From NCBI GenBank assembly GCA_002730485.1, contig PCAH01000124.1, positions 1 to 9,471 on the forward strand: DNA of 9,471 nt. The letters are read 5' to 3'. The translations under genes and the position numbers were made by a program. This document shows, piece by piece, positions 1-5,558 of this stretch. Origin of the DNA: Dehalococcoidia bacterium (GTDB lineage Bacteria > Chloroflexota > Dehalococcoidia > UBA3495). The notes beneath the pieces are model-generated. The model made no database searches. It saw only the letters and a list, made by a program, of their open reading frames with translations, and was not told the origin of the DNA. Positions within the stretch are counted from its first letter, which is position 1; each line of letters starts with the position of its first letter.

Positions 1-500
1 GAGTAGGCGACGCCGAAGCCTTCATTGATGAGACCAGTCGCCAAGGCACGACCAGCGGCAGGTGCGCCTTTATAGATGAAATTCTTCTCTTGAGGCTCGT
101 TCCAAACGTTGCGGCGGTAGCTGCCGTCCCGGTTGTTGAAAGGAGCGGCTTCCAGTTGGTCGTAGGCCAGGATGCAGAAGGGAGGGATGATGTCTTCTTT
201 GAAGTTCTCGTACTGGTCGTCGCCCCAGATCAGGACGATATCGGGGTTGAAGTCATCGATCGCGGTCCTGATCTCACGGAAGCTCTTGACCAGCCTTTCG
301 CGGTGTTCTGCGGCCGACTGCAAACCCTCGTCTTCCCCATATTCCACGCGCATCGGCTCGGGCCAATTGGTGGGAATCTTCATATCCTCGGGGACTTTGT
401 CGTTGTTCCGCAGGGTGCGTGTCAGAGGGAATCCGCGGTCTTCATCCGGGGTGATCAGTGGAGGGTAATGGGTGGTGCCGGCACCTAGGATATCGCCCAT
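1..500 (-). CDS. Class III extradiol ring-cleavage dioxygenase, LigB-like subunit (partial, C-terminus off the left edge)
   Basis: The reverse strand reads open from ATG at 500-498 to the edge, giving 166 whole codons. AGGAGG at 507-512 sits 6 nt before the ATG and fixes the start. The N-terminus has the LigB-type segment GAGTTHYPPL, whose His11 matches the first iron-ligand histidine of protocatechuate 4,5-dioxygenase beta chain (LigB His12). Residues 86-108 (PD, IVLIWG, then F and IIPPF) align without gaps to the LigB strand that carries the second ligand. Family members use non-haem Fe(II) and O2 to open catechol-type rings in the cytoplasm. Oddity: the residue aligned with LigB His61 is Gln96 (GDDQYENF instead of NDHASAF), so metal binding may differ. 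The third ligand, a C-terminal Glu, lies outside the window. The family is clear; substrate and even ring-cleavage activity are open. It is transcribed away from the methyltransferase gene. Confidence 0.85.
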   Translation of the reverse strand, partial: MGDILGAGTTHYPPLITPDEDRGFPLTRTLRNNDKVPEDMKIPTNWPEPMRVEYGEDEGLQSAAEHRERLVKSFREIRTAIDDFNPDIVLIWGDDQYENFKEDIIPPFCILAYDQLEAAPFNNRDGSYRRNVWNEPQEKNFIYKGAPAAGRALATGLINEGFGVAY

Positions 501-563
501 GCTCGGCCTCCTGGTGACCAGAGAGTGGTCATCTTTTGATGTTTAGTATTGGTAATTCGCTTG

Positions 564-592
564 GTTGTAACAGAGGCAATTAGCAGTGTCAA
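564..592 (-). promoter_or_regulatory. Sigma70-type promoter for the dioxygenase gene
   Basis: Read on the minus strand, a perfect -35 box TTGACA (592-587) is followed by a 17-nt spacer and TACAAC (569-564) as the -10 box. Transcription would start near 557, leaving about 57 nt of leader before the ATG at 500. The -35 match and spacing are convincing; the -10 is imperfect. Confidence 0.6.
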
Positions 593-628
593 GAATGTTG
601 GGTTCTTCGTAAACAGCAAACGGTATAG

Positions 629-646
629 CGTCGCAAATTAACGACG
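629..646. repeat. Short inverted repeat between divergent promoters
   Basis: CGTCG (629-633) and CGACG (642-646) form a perfect 5-bp inverted repeat around the 8-nt spacer CAAATTAA. It lies between the leftward promoter (564-592) and the rightward one (668-696), where a shared regulator could bind. Five base pairs can arise by chance, so this is only a candidate operator. Confidence 0.25.
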
Positions 647-667
647 AAATGCGTCAGACCAAACATG

Positions 668-696
668 TTGTCCCTTGGGGCGTGTGCGCTGATAAT
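668..696 (+). promoter_or_regulatory. Sigma70-type promoter for the methyltransferase gene
   Basis: TTGTCC (668-673), a 17-nt spacer and GATAAT (691-696) give a plausible promoter starting transcription near 703. That start lies downstream of the in-frame ATG at 649, which supports the ATG at 733 as the real start and gives a leader of about 30 nt. Confidence 0.5.
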
Positions 697-732
697 ACCC
701 GGTATATCATTCCTACAGATGGTGAAACAAAC

Positions 733-1590
733 ATGAGTGCGATTTCAGATTACACGGCCTTGGTCGAGGCCGTGGAGTCCCAGCGGGAGCGGCTTCAGGG
801 GCCGTTACAACGAGATGACTTCTGGGGTGGCATCATTGCCACCCGGTTTCGGGCTGATCCAAAGCGGCAGATGGAAGACAATTTTGACATCATGGCGGCG
901 TTCGTCAGGCCAGATGACGTATTCGTAGATGTAGGTGGCGGCGCTGGTCGGCTCAGCCTGCCACTGTCCTACCGGTGTCGGGAGGTTATCAATGTTGAGC
1001 CATCTCCCGGGATGGTCCAGCAGTTTGATGAGTGCGTGGAAGAGTTTGGGATAACCAACGCCAGTTCCGTGCTGTCGGATTGGTCGGATTCGGAGGGTGT
1101 GGAAGGAGATGTGATCCACGCCGCCAACGTCACCTACTTCGTCAGCGACATCGAAAGATTCGTCAACAGGCTTGAAGCGGCGGCTAGGCGGAGGGTGATC
1201 ATATCCATCTGGAGCGTCGCCAACCCGATGCACAACGCGATTTTGTACAAGATGGTCTACGGCGAAGACCAAGCCCTGGTTCCTGGCCATCCCCAATTGC
1301 TGCCCGTCCTGTGGGAGATGGGCATCCTGCCTGATGTACGTTTCCTGCCGCAGGACACCACCTTCGATGGGGTGATACAGGAACCGAGTTATCCCCAGAC
1401 AAGGGAAGACGCGGTGGAGATGGCGAAGGCGGGAATCTGGCTGGCACCCCACCACCAGGATCGGGGCGAGGCGGTGATCAGGGAGAGGTTTGATGAGCTG
1501 TTCAAGCAGGAACCGGAGGGATTCGTACCACTGTGGTTGCCCGATGCTCGCCCGGTATTGGTCACCTGGGAGCCAGGCCAATCCGGCTGA
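733..1590 (+). CDS. Class I SAM-dependent methyltransferase
   Basis: A 285-residue protein with a Rossmann-type methyltransferase core. Motif I is VDVGGGAGRLS (residues 65-75), the glycine loop that binds S-adenosylmethionine. Glu89 in INVEPS ends strand 2 and would bind the ribose hydroxyls. HAANVTYF (129-136) corresponds to the motif IV/post-IV strand. The segment after about 185 is longer than the minimal fold and probably forms the substrate cap; I recognise no specific substrate family. I chose the ATG at 733 over the in-frame ATG at 649 because a promoter at 668-696 lies between them and the 28 extra residues show no family features. The Shine-Dalgarno sequence is poor (GGTG at 721-724). 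The gene is divergent from the ring-cleavage dioxygenase and shares its intergenic control region, so linked regulation is possible. Acceptor substrate is unknown. Confidence 0.82.
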   Translation: MSAISDYTALVEAVESQRERLQGPLQRDDFWGGIIATRFRADPKRQMEDNFDIMAAFVRPDDVFVDVGGGAGRLSLPLSYRCREVINVEPSPGMVQQFDECVEEFGITNASSVLSDWSDSEGVEGDVIHAANVTYFVSDIERFVNRLEAAARRRVIISIWSVANPMHNAILYKMVYGEDQALVPGHPQLLPVLWEMGILPDVRFLPQDTTFDGVIQEPSYPQTREDAVEMAKAGIWLAPHHQDRGEAVIRERFDELFKQEPEGFVPLWLPDARPVLVTWEPGQSG

Positions 1591-1605
1591 CTATTCAGCA
1601 AACAA

Positions 1606-1641
1606 CCGGGCAACATCAGTAGGAGTTGTCTTGTTACCCGG
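1606..1641 (+). terminator. Hairpin after the methyltransferase gene (weak terminator candidate)
   Basis: CCGGGCAACA (1606-1615) can pair with TGTTACCCGG (1632-1641), 9 of 10 positions, with a 16-nt loop. Only CCTTTC follows, not a run of T, so intrinsic termination would be weak. The right arm overlaps the -35 box of the next promoter, so the structure may be regulatory. Confidence 0.35.
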
Positions 1642-1669
1642 CCTTTCAACGAGGATAATATCTCCGTTG
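1631..1669 (+). promoter_or_regulatory. Promoter with a 23-bp dyad over the -10 box, upstream of the LsrF-like gene
   Basis: TTGTTA (1631-1636), a 17-nt spacer and GATAAT (1654-1659) form a promoter with a start near 1666. An imperfect dyad centred on base 1658 spans 1647-1669: CAACG at the left and CGTTG at the right pair perfectly, and the central GATAATATC adds more symmetry (9 of 11 positions match overall). A dyad across the -10 box is a classic place for a repressor to block polymerase. The regulator is not in this window. Confidence 0.45.
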
Positions 1670-1709
1670 TAGTACTCAACATAATGTTGGGCTTAAAGAG
1701 TCTAGCTCT

Positions 1710-1725
1710 AATCAATCAATCAATT
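1710..1725 (+). repeat. Short AATC tetranucleotide repeat in the leader
   Basis: Three perfect AATC units (1710-1721) followed by a variant AATT unit lie in the untranslated leader, ending 9 nt before the GAGG ribosome site of the LsrF-like gene. Three units are too few to call slippage-driven phase variation. Confidence 0.5.
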
Positions 1726-1745
1726 GAACGAAGCGAGGTATGGAT

Positions 1746-2561
1746 ATGGACTGGGGAATGGAAAACCGGATGGCGCGATTGATTCAACCTGATGGTCACT
1801 GCATGTTTTTGCCCATCGACCACGGGTATTTCCAGGGCCCGACGCGGATGCTGGAACAGCCTGGTGAGACCATCAAGCCACTGCTTCCTTATTCAGACGC
1901 TCTTTTCGTGACCCGAGGCGTACTGCGGGCGGTGGTTGATCCGGCCATGGACCAGCCGGTGATCCTGCGGGTGTCCGGCGGCACCAGCATGGTCGGTGAG
2001 GACCTGGCCAACGAGGGTCTGACCACCTCCATGGAAGATGCAGTACGGCTGAACGTCGCCGCCGTTGGTATCTCAGTATTCATCGGCTCCGAGTATGAGA
2101 AACAATCCCTACTCAACCTGGGCAAACTGGTGGATGAGGGCGAGAAATATGGGATACCGGTGATGGCGGTCACCGCCGTGGGCAAAGAACTGGAGAAGCG
2201 GGACGCCCGCTATCTGGGATTATGCAGTCGCATCTGCGCCGAGTTGGGCGCCAAGGTTGTGAAGACCTACTGGTGCGAGGAGTTTGAGAAGGTCGTGGGA
2301 GGTTGTCCGGTGCCGGTTGTCATGGCTGGCGGCCCCCAAGCCGACACCGAGCGAGAAGTCATCGAGTTCGTCAAAGACGGCATGGACCGCGGTTCCATCG
2401 GGATCAACCTGGGCAGAAACATCTGGCAGAGTGACTACCCGGTTCCCATGATCCGGGCCCTGCGGAACATCGTCCACGAGAATGGCACCATCGACAGCGC
2501 CCAAGAGATCTTTGACAGCGTCAAGGCTGAGAATGGCCGGGTGGCGTCTGTACCGGCTTAG
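1746..2561 (+). CDS. LsrF-family class I aldolase/thiolase (DeoC/FbaB/LacD superfamily)
   Basis: A 271-residue TIM-barrel enzyme that follows E. coli LsrF closely along most of its length: DWGMENRMARL, then PIDHGYFQGPT (residues 23-33), TRGVLR (56-61), then IGSEYEKQS (113-121). Lys173 in VVKTYW aligns with the catalytic lysine of LsrF (Lys203), and GRNIWQSDYPV (223-233) matches the phosphate-binding end. LsrF moves the acetyl group of phosphorylated 3-hydroxy-2,4-pentanedione to CoA, giving dihydroxyacetone phosphate and acetyl-CoA. Relatives are fructose-bisphosphate and deoxyheptulosonate aldolases. An ATG at 1740 is also in frame, but GAGG (1735-1738) lies only 1 nt from it and 7 nt from the ATG at 1746, so I prefer 1746. 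No lsrACDB, lsrK or lsrG is nearby. The next gene is a zinc dehydrogenase, which suggests a sugar-phosphate catabolic role rather than AI-2 breakdown. The family is sure; the substrate is not. Confidence 0.85.
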   Translation: MDWGMENRMARLIQPDGHCMFLPIDHGYFQGPTRMLEQPGETIKPLLPYSDALFVTRGVLRAVVDPAMDQPVILRVSGGTSMVGEDLANEGLTTSMEDAVRLNVAAVGISVFIGSEYEKQSLLNLGKLVDEGEKYGIPVMAVTAVGKELEKRDARYLGLCSRICAELGAKVVKTYWCEEFEKVVGGCPVPVVMAGGPQADTEREVIEFVKDGMDRGSIGINLGRNIWQSDYPVPMIRALRNIVHENGTIDSAQEIFDSVKAENGRVASVPA

Positions 2562-2599
2562 AGTTTCGTACAATCCCCATTAATTAGAGGTAAGCCGAC

Positions 2600-3634
2600 A
2601 TGCGTGTCGCAATGTACTACAACAACCACGACGTGCGCGTGGAGGAAATGCCGGTGCCCGAGATCGGCCCGGGGGAATTGCTGGTGAAGGTGGAAGCGAG
2701 CGGCATCTGTGGCAGCGATGTCATGGAGTGGTACCGAATCCAGAGAGCGCCGATGGTGCTGGGGCACGAGGTCGCTGGCTCCATCGTCCAGGTAGGCGCT
2801 GGTGTTGACCGGTTCCGCGAAGGCGACCGGATGATTGTCACCCACCACGTGCCGTGCAACGCCTGCCACTACTGTCTCAGCGGACACCACACCGTTTGCG
2901 ACACCCTTCGCGAGACGACCTTTGATCCCGGCGGATTTTCCGAGTACCTGCGTGTGCCGTCCATCAATGTGGACCGGGGCGTGTTCACAATGCCAGATGG
3001 AGTCTCATTTGACGATGCGGCGTTTGCCGAGCCGCTGGCCTGCGTCTACCGGGGCCAGAAACGGGCCAATATCCAGCCAGGACAGAGCGTCATAGTCCTG
3101 GGAAGTGGACTCGCCGGTCTGCTGCACATAAACCTTGCCAGGGCCTTGGGAGCCGGCAAGATCATCGCCACTGACATGGTTCCAGCCAGGCTGGAAGCGG
3201 CCAAGAACCTGGGAGCCGACCACACGTTCCTGGCCAACGATGACATCCCCGCCCGACTGCGGGAGGTCAATGATGGTCGTTTGGCTGACCTGGTAATCAT
3301 CTGCACCGGCGCTCCGCCAGCCCTGCAGCAAGGCATGGACTCGGTGGATCGCGGCGGTACGGTGCTATTCTTTGCACCCACGGAACCTGGCGTGAATATC
3401 TCAGTATCGGTGAACGATATGTTCTTCCGAAATGACGCCACGTTCACCACCACCTATGCGGCGTCGCCTGGCGACCTGTCCACAGCCTTGGAGATGATCT
3501 CCTCTGGGCGGGTGCAGGTAGGTCAGATGATCAGCCACCGGTTGGGACTGGACGAAGCGGGTTTGGGGTTCCATCTCACCGCGGAGGCCCAGTCGTCTCT
3601 GAAGGTGATCATCCAACCCCAGAAGGGGGCGTAA
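2600..3634 (+). CDS. Zinc-dependent medium-chain alcohol/polyol dehydrogenase
   Basis: A 344-residue MDR enzyme of the threonine/sorbitol dehydrogenase type, the usual length. Catalytic zinc ligands are visible: Cys37 in GICGSD, His56-Glu57 in GHEV and Glu144 in FAEPLAC. The structural zinc lobe has the full Cys pattern at 86, 89, 92 and 100. The Rossmann segment has GxGxxG at 168-173 (VLGSGLAG), and Asp192 (IIATD) ends the second strand, which favours NAD over NADP. It would oxidise a secondary alcohol of a sugar, polyol or amino acid in the cytoplasm. AGAGG at 2586-2590 lies 9 nt before the ATG. It follows the LsrF-like gene after 38 bp with no terminator between, so the two are probably cotranscribed and act on one pathway. 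The substrate cannot be read from sequence. Its stop codon is followed in the same frame by the GIY-YIG reading frame. Confidence 0.88.
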   Translation: MRVAMYYNNHDVRVEEMPVPEIGPGELLVKVEASGICGSDVMEWYRIQRAPMVLGHEVAGSIVQVGAGVDRFREGDRMIVTHHVPCNACHYCLSGHHTVCDTLRETTFDPGGFSEYLRVPSINVDRGVFTMPDGVSFDDAAFAEPLACVYRGQKRANIQPGQSVIVLGSGLAGLLHINLARALGAGKIIATDMVPARLEAAKNLGADHTFLANDDIPARLREVNDGRLADLVIICTGAPPALQQGMDSVDRGGTVLFFAPTEPGVNISVSVNDMFFRNDATFTTTYAASPGDLSTALEMISSGRVQVGQMISHRLGLDEAGLGFHLTAEAQSSLKVIIQPQKGA

Positions 3635-3697
3635 GCCGCTTTCGTATCTTCGCCAAGAAACCGCAAGGCTACCAAACGCCAAACCGGCAGTTATGCT

Positions 3698-4117
3698 TTG
3701 GTTCTGCGCCTACCCTCTCGCCGTAGGATCGCTGTAGGCAAGCTGGGGGTAGTTTCATTTCCCCGAGGGTATTACATCTACTTTGGCAGTGCCCTGGGCG
3801 GGTTGAGGGCCAGGACCGCCCGCCATTTGCGCCCCGACAAGAAACTTCATTGGCATGCCGATTACCTGAGCGCCGAGGCGCCGTGGTCCCAGGTTTGGGA
3901 GATGGCCGACGGTCAACGTTGGGAATGTGAGTGGGCCAAAGAAGCCTCAGCGCTGACCGAATCAACCCGAGGTATAACCCATCCAGCACCTGGCTTCGGG
4001 TCGTCAGATTGTAAATGTCTCACTCACCTGATCCGGGTGAACTACCCCCAGGAGGTACGGAAGCTGTTGCGAGCACTATCCCCTGCGCCACGCCGGATTA
4101 GGTTGACGGCTACCTAG
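3698..4117 (+). CDS. DUF123-type GIY-YIG domain protein; start codon missing or unusual, possibly a pseudogene
   Basis: Reading from TTG 3698 gives 139 residues with DUF123 (GIY-YIG superfamily) hallmarks: VGKLGVVSFPRGYYIYFGSA, where YFG (28-30) is the YIG equivalent, GGLRARTARHLR (34-45), HWHADYL (51-57) and GFGSSDCKCLTH (99-110). The first strand of the family, with the GIY equivalent, reads GSYALVLRL. Here GSYA is encoded at 3686-3697, before the TTG. Upstream the same frame is open to TAA 3632-3634, the dehydrogenase stop, but those 21 codons contain no ATG, GTG, TTG, CTG or ATT. So starting at TTG removes half of the catalytic signature, and there is no good Shine-Dalgarno site. Options are loss of the start by mutation, a sequence error, or readthrough of the dehydrogenase stop as a C-terminal fusion. 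Related domains are proposed nucleases of unknown role. Domain identity is firm; expression is not. Confidence 0.7.
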   Translation: MVLRLPSRRRIAVGKLGVVSFPRGYYIYFGSALGGLRARTARHLRPDKKLHWHADYLSAEAPWSQVWEMADGQRWECEWAKEASALTESTRGITHPAPGFGSSDCKCLTHLIRVNYPQEVRKLLRALSPAPRRIRLTAT

Positions 4118-4149
4118 CGCGCTGTACTATCATAGCGGTCACAAATCAC

Positions 4150-4166
4150 ACACCCCTCTTGGGTGT
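4150..4166 (+). terminator. Small hairpin after the GIY-YIG frame (weak)
   Basis: ACACCC (4150-4155) pairs perfectly with GGGTGT (4161-4166) around the 5-nt loop CTCTT. No T run follows, so it is a weak terminator candidate. The rest of the 122-bp gap (4118-4239) holds only a 5-bp inverted repeat AATAG/CTATT (4200-4204, 4211-4215). I see no convincing promoter there. Confidence 0.3.
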
Positions 4167-4239
4167 TGGCCTGCGATATCTACCCGGAATACCGCCCTTA
4201 ATAGAAGTAACTATTCGCGTTTGAGTCAGGGAGGTCGTC

Positions 4240-5283
4240 ATGGAATTAGGAATGTTCCTGGAATTCCCGGTAATTGAAGGGGGCACTGAGAAAGATGCCT
4301 TTGACGACTCCATAACCTTAATCAACGAAGCGGAGAAGCTGGGCGTGGACTCCCTTTGGTTAGCGGAGTATCACTTCAACCCCGGGCGGGTCATGGCTTC
4401 GCCTATAACCATCCTCAGCAACGTCGCCGCTAGAACGGAGAACATCCGACTGGGCACAGCGGTGATACTGCTCCCCTTGACCAACCCTCTGCGCGTGGCA
4501 GAGGAGATTGCAACGTTGGACTTGGTCAGTGGCGGCCGTGTCGAGTTCGGCATCGGTCGGGGCACTTTCCCCAACGTACATGAAGGATTCAACTCACCCT
4601 TTGATGAAAGTCGGGGCCGTTTTGACGAGAGCCTGGAGATCATCCTCAAAGCATGGACCGAGGAAACATTCTCCTTTGAGGGAGATTTCTACAGCTTTGG
4701 AGATGTGACGGTTACGCCAAAGCCCTACCAGAACCCCCACCCTCCCATAAGCGTTGGCGTGACATCGGTGGAGAGTTTCGCGGTGACCGGTCGGATGGGG
4801 CACAACATGATAATCAACCCCTCACGTGTGTTCACCTTGTCGGGACTTAAGCCTCAGATTGAGGAGTACCAACAGGCCTGGAAGGATGCTGGCCACAAAG
4901 GCCGAGGCAAGGTTGGACTGAGAATCCCGATCTACCTGTCCAAGGATGCTCAAAAAGCCCATGATGAGCCCATGGAAAGCGCTATGTTCTCCATGGGGCG
5001 GCTTTCTGACCGAACGGCCAAATACGCTGGGTACCGGGGGACGACCGGGGACTGGGGCGCAGAGGCCGAGGTCATGAGGAATATGTCCTATGACGATTGG
5101 TTCCGGGACAAGGTGGCCTACGGAACTCCCGAGGCAGTGACCGATAAGTTGCAGATGCTGACCGAGGAATTGGGCCTGGATCAGATCATGTTCGAAGTCA
5201 ACTTTGGTAACAAGATTCCCCTTAACCGCCAGTTGGCGACCATCCAGTTGATGATGGAAAAAGTGGCCCCAAATCTTCAGTAG
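4240..5283 (+). CDS. Luciferase-like (LLM class) flavin-dependent monooxygenase/oxidoreductase
   Basis: A 347-residue TIM-barrel flavoprotein of the bacterial luciferase superfamily, typical in length. It opens with MELGMFLEFP as strand 1. Then come SLWLAEYHF (38-46), matching the luciferase alpha AEHHF-type motif, and the family stretch LGTAVILLPLTNPLRVAEEIATLD (71-94). GGRVEFGIGRG (98-108) lies in the substrate and flavin region, and the C-terminal GTPEAV and LDQIMFEVNFG form the last barrel strands. Members use FMNH2 or F420H2 with O2 to hydroxylate, Baeyer-Villiger oxidise or desulfonate organic substrates; cofactor and substrate cannot be told here. A strong ribosome site AGGGAGGT (4228-4235) lies 4-5 nt before the ATG. 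It is probably its own transcription unit, ended by the hairpin at 5268-5294. Such genes are greatly expanded in SAR202 Chloroflexota, which is compatible with this window but not proof. Confidence 0.87.
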   Translation: MELGMFLEFPVIEGGTEKDAFDDSITLINEAEKLGVDSLWLAEYHFNPGRVMASPITILSNVAARTENIRLGTAVILLPLTNPLRVAEEIATLDLVSGGRVEFGIGRGTFPNVHEGFNSPFDESRGRFDESLEIILKAWTEETFSFEGDFYSFGDVTVTPKPYQNPHPPISVGVTSVESFAVTGRMGHNMIINPSRVFTLSGLKPQIEEYQQAWKDAGHKGRGKVGLRIPIYLSKDAQKAHDEPMESAMFSMGRLSDRTAKYAGYRGTTGDWGAEAEVMRNMSYDDWFRDKVAYGTPEAVTDKLQMLTEELGLDQIMFEVNFGNKIPLNRQLATIQLMMEKVAPNLQ

Positions 5284-5294
5284 ATTGGGTTTTT
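5268..5294 (+). terminator. Rho-independent terminator overlapping the monooxygenase stop codon
   Basis: CCCAAATCT (5268-5276) pairs with AGATTGGG (5282-5289), leaving one bulged A and the loop TCAGT, and is followed directly by TTTTT (5290-5294). The TAG stop (5281-5283) lies within the loop and right arm, so terminator and the last codons share sequence. The stem is short and AT-rich, so efficiency may be modest. Confidence 0.5.
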
Positions 5295-5403
5295 GGAATG
5301 GAATATGCCCTTGCATCGCGTTTAATATGCGTAGGGAACATTAGCGTTTCGGTTTGGAAAATAGATTTTAAATAGCGTCAAACAAGGGATAATAGAGATA
5401 CTC

Positions 5404-5423
5404 AAGGATTGGGAAGGATTGGA
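5404..5423 (+). repeat. Direct tandem repeat of a 10-bp unit in the 275-bp gap
   Basis: AAGGATTGGG (5404-5413) is followed at once by AAGGATTGGA (5414-5423), 9 of 10 identical. The second copy continues into AATCATCC, so AGGAT and ATCCT form an inverted repeat. The pair lies about 60 bp upstream of the promoter at 5461-5490, a plausible site for an activator. The surrounding gap (5295-5558) has no coding sequence that I can support. Confidence 0.45.
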
Positions 5424-5460
5424 ATCATCCTCACTGCAGGCTAATAATGCCCATCAGGTA

Positions 5461-5490
5461 TTATCCAATTTACCGATTTTGTGCTAGTAT
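5461..5490 (+). promoter_or_regulatory. Extended -10 promoter for the duplicated-domain gene
   Basis: TGCTAGTAT (5482-5490) combines a TGn extension with TAGTAT as the -10 box. The -35 region is weak (TTATCC at 5461-5466, 18-nt spacer), as expected when an extended -10 is used. The start would be near 5497, giving a 62-nt leader. Confidence 0.5.
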
Positions 5491-5558
5491 CTTTCCAACT
5501 CCGTTTGTAGCGGCTCCGAATAATCCCGATCAAAATCATAGAAGAGGTGCTCTAGGAA

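Noticed and set aside
90..488. 132-residue plus-strand frame at the left end
   Set aside because: Antisense to the dioxygenase fragment, which has LigB motifs and a strong ribosome site. Hydrophobic Val/Asp/Gly composition is a shadow effect.
805..1581. 258-residue open frame on the minus strand
   Set aside because: It lies wholly antisense to the methyltransferase, whose motif I and downstream strands are clearly real. The minus-strand product is rich in His, Pro and Arg with no recognisable domain.
1746..3634. AI-2 (Lsr) quorum-signal operon
   Set aside because: Only an LsrF-like enzyme is present. The neighbours are a methyltransferase, a zinc dehydrogenase and a GIY-YIG domain, none of which are lsr genes.
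5388..5393. GATAAT as a second promoter for the duplicated-domain gene
   Set aside because: The -10 is good but the sequence at -35 (ATTTTA) is poor, and the extended -10 at 5482-5490 is a better and closer candidate.
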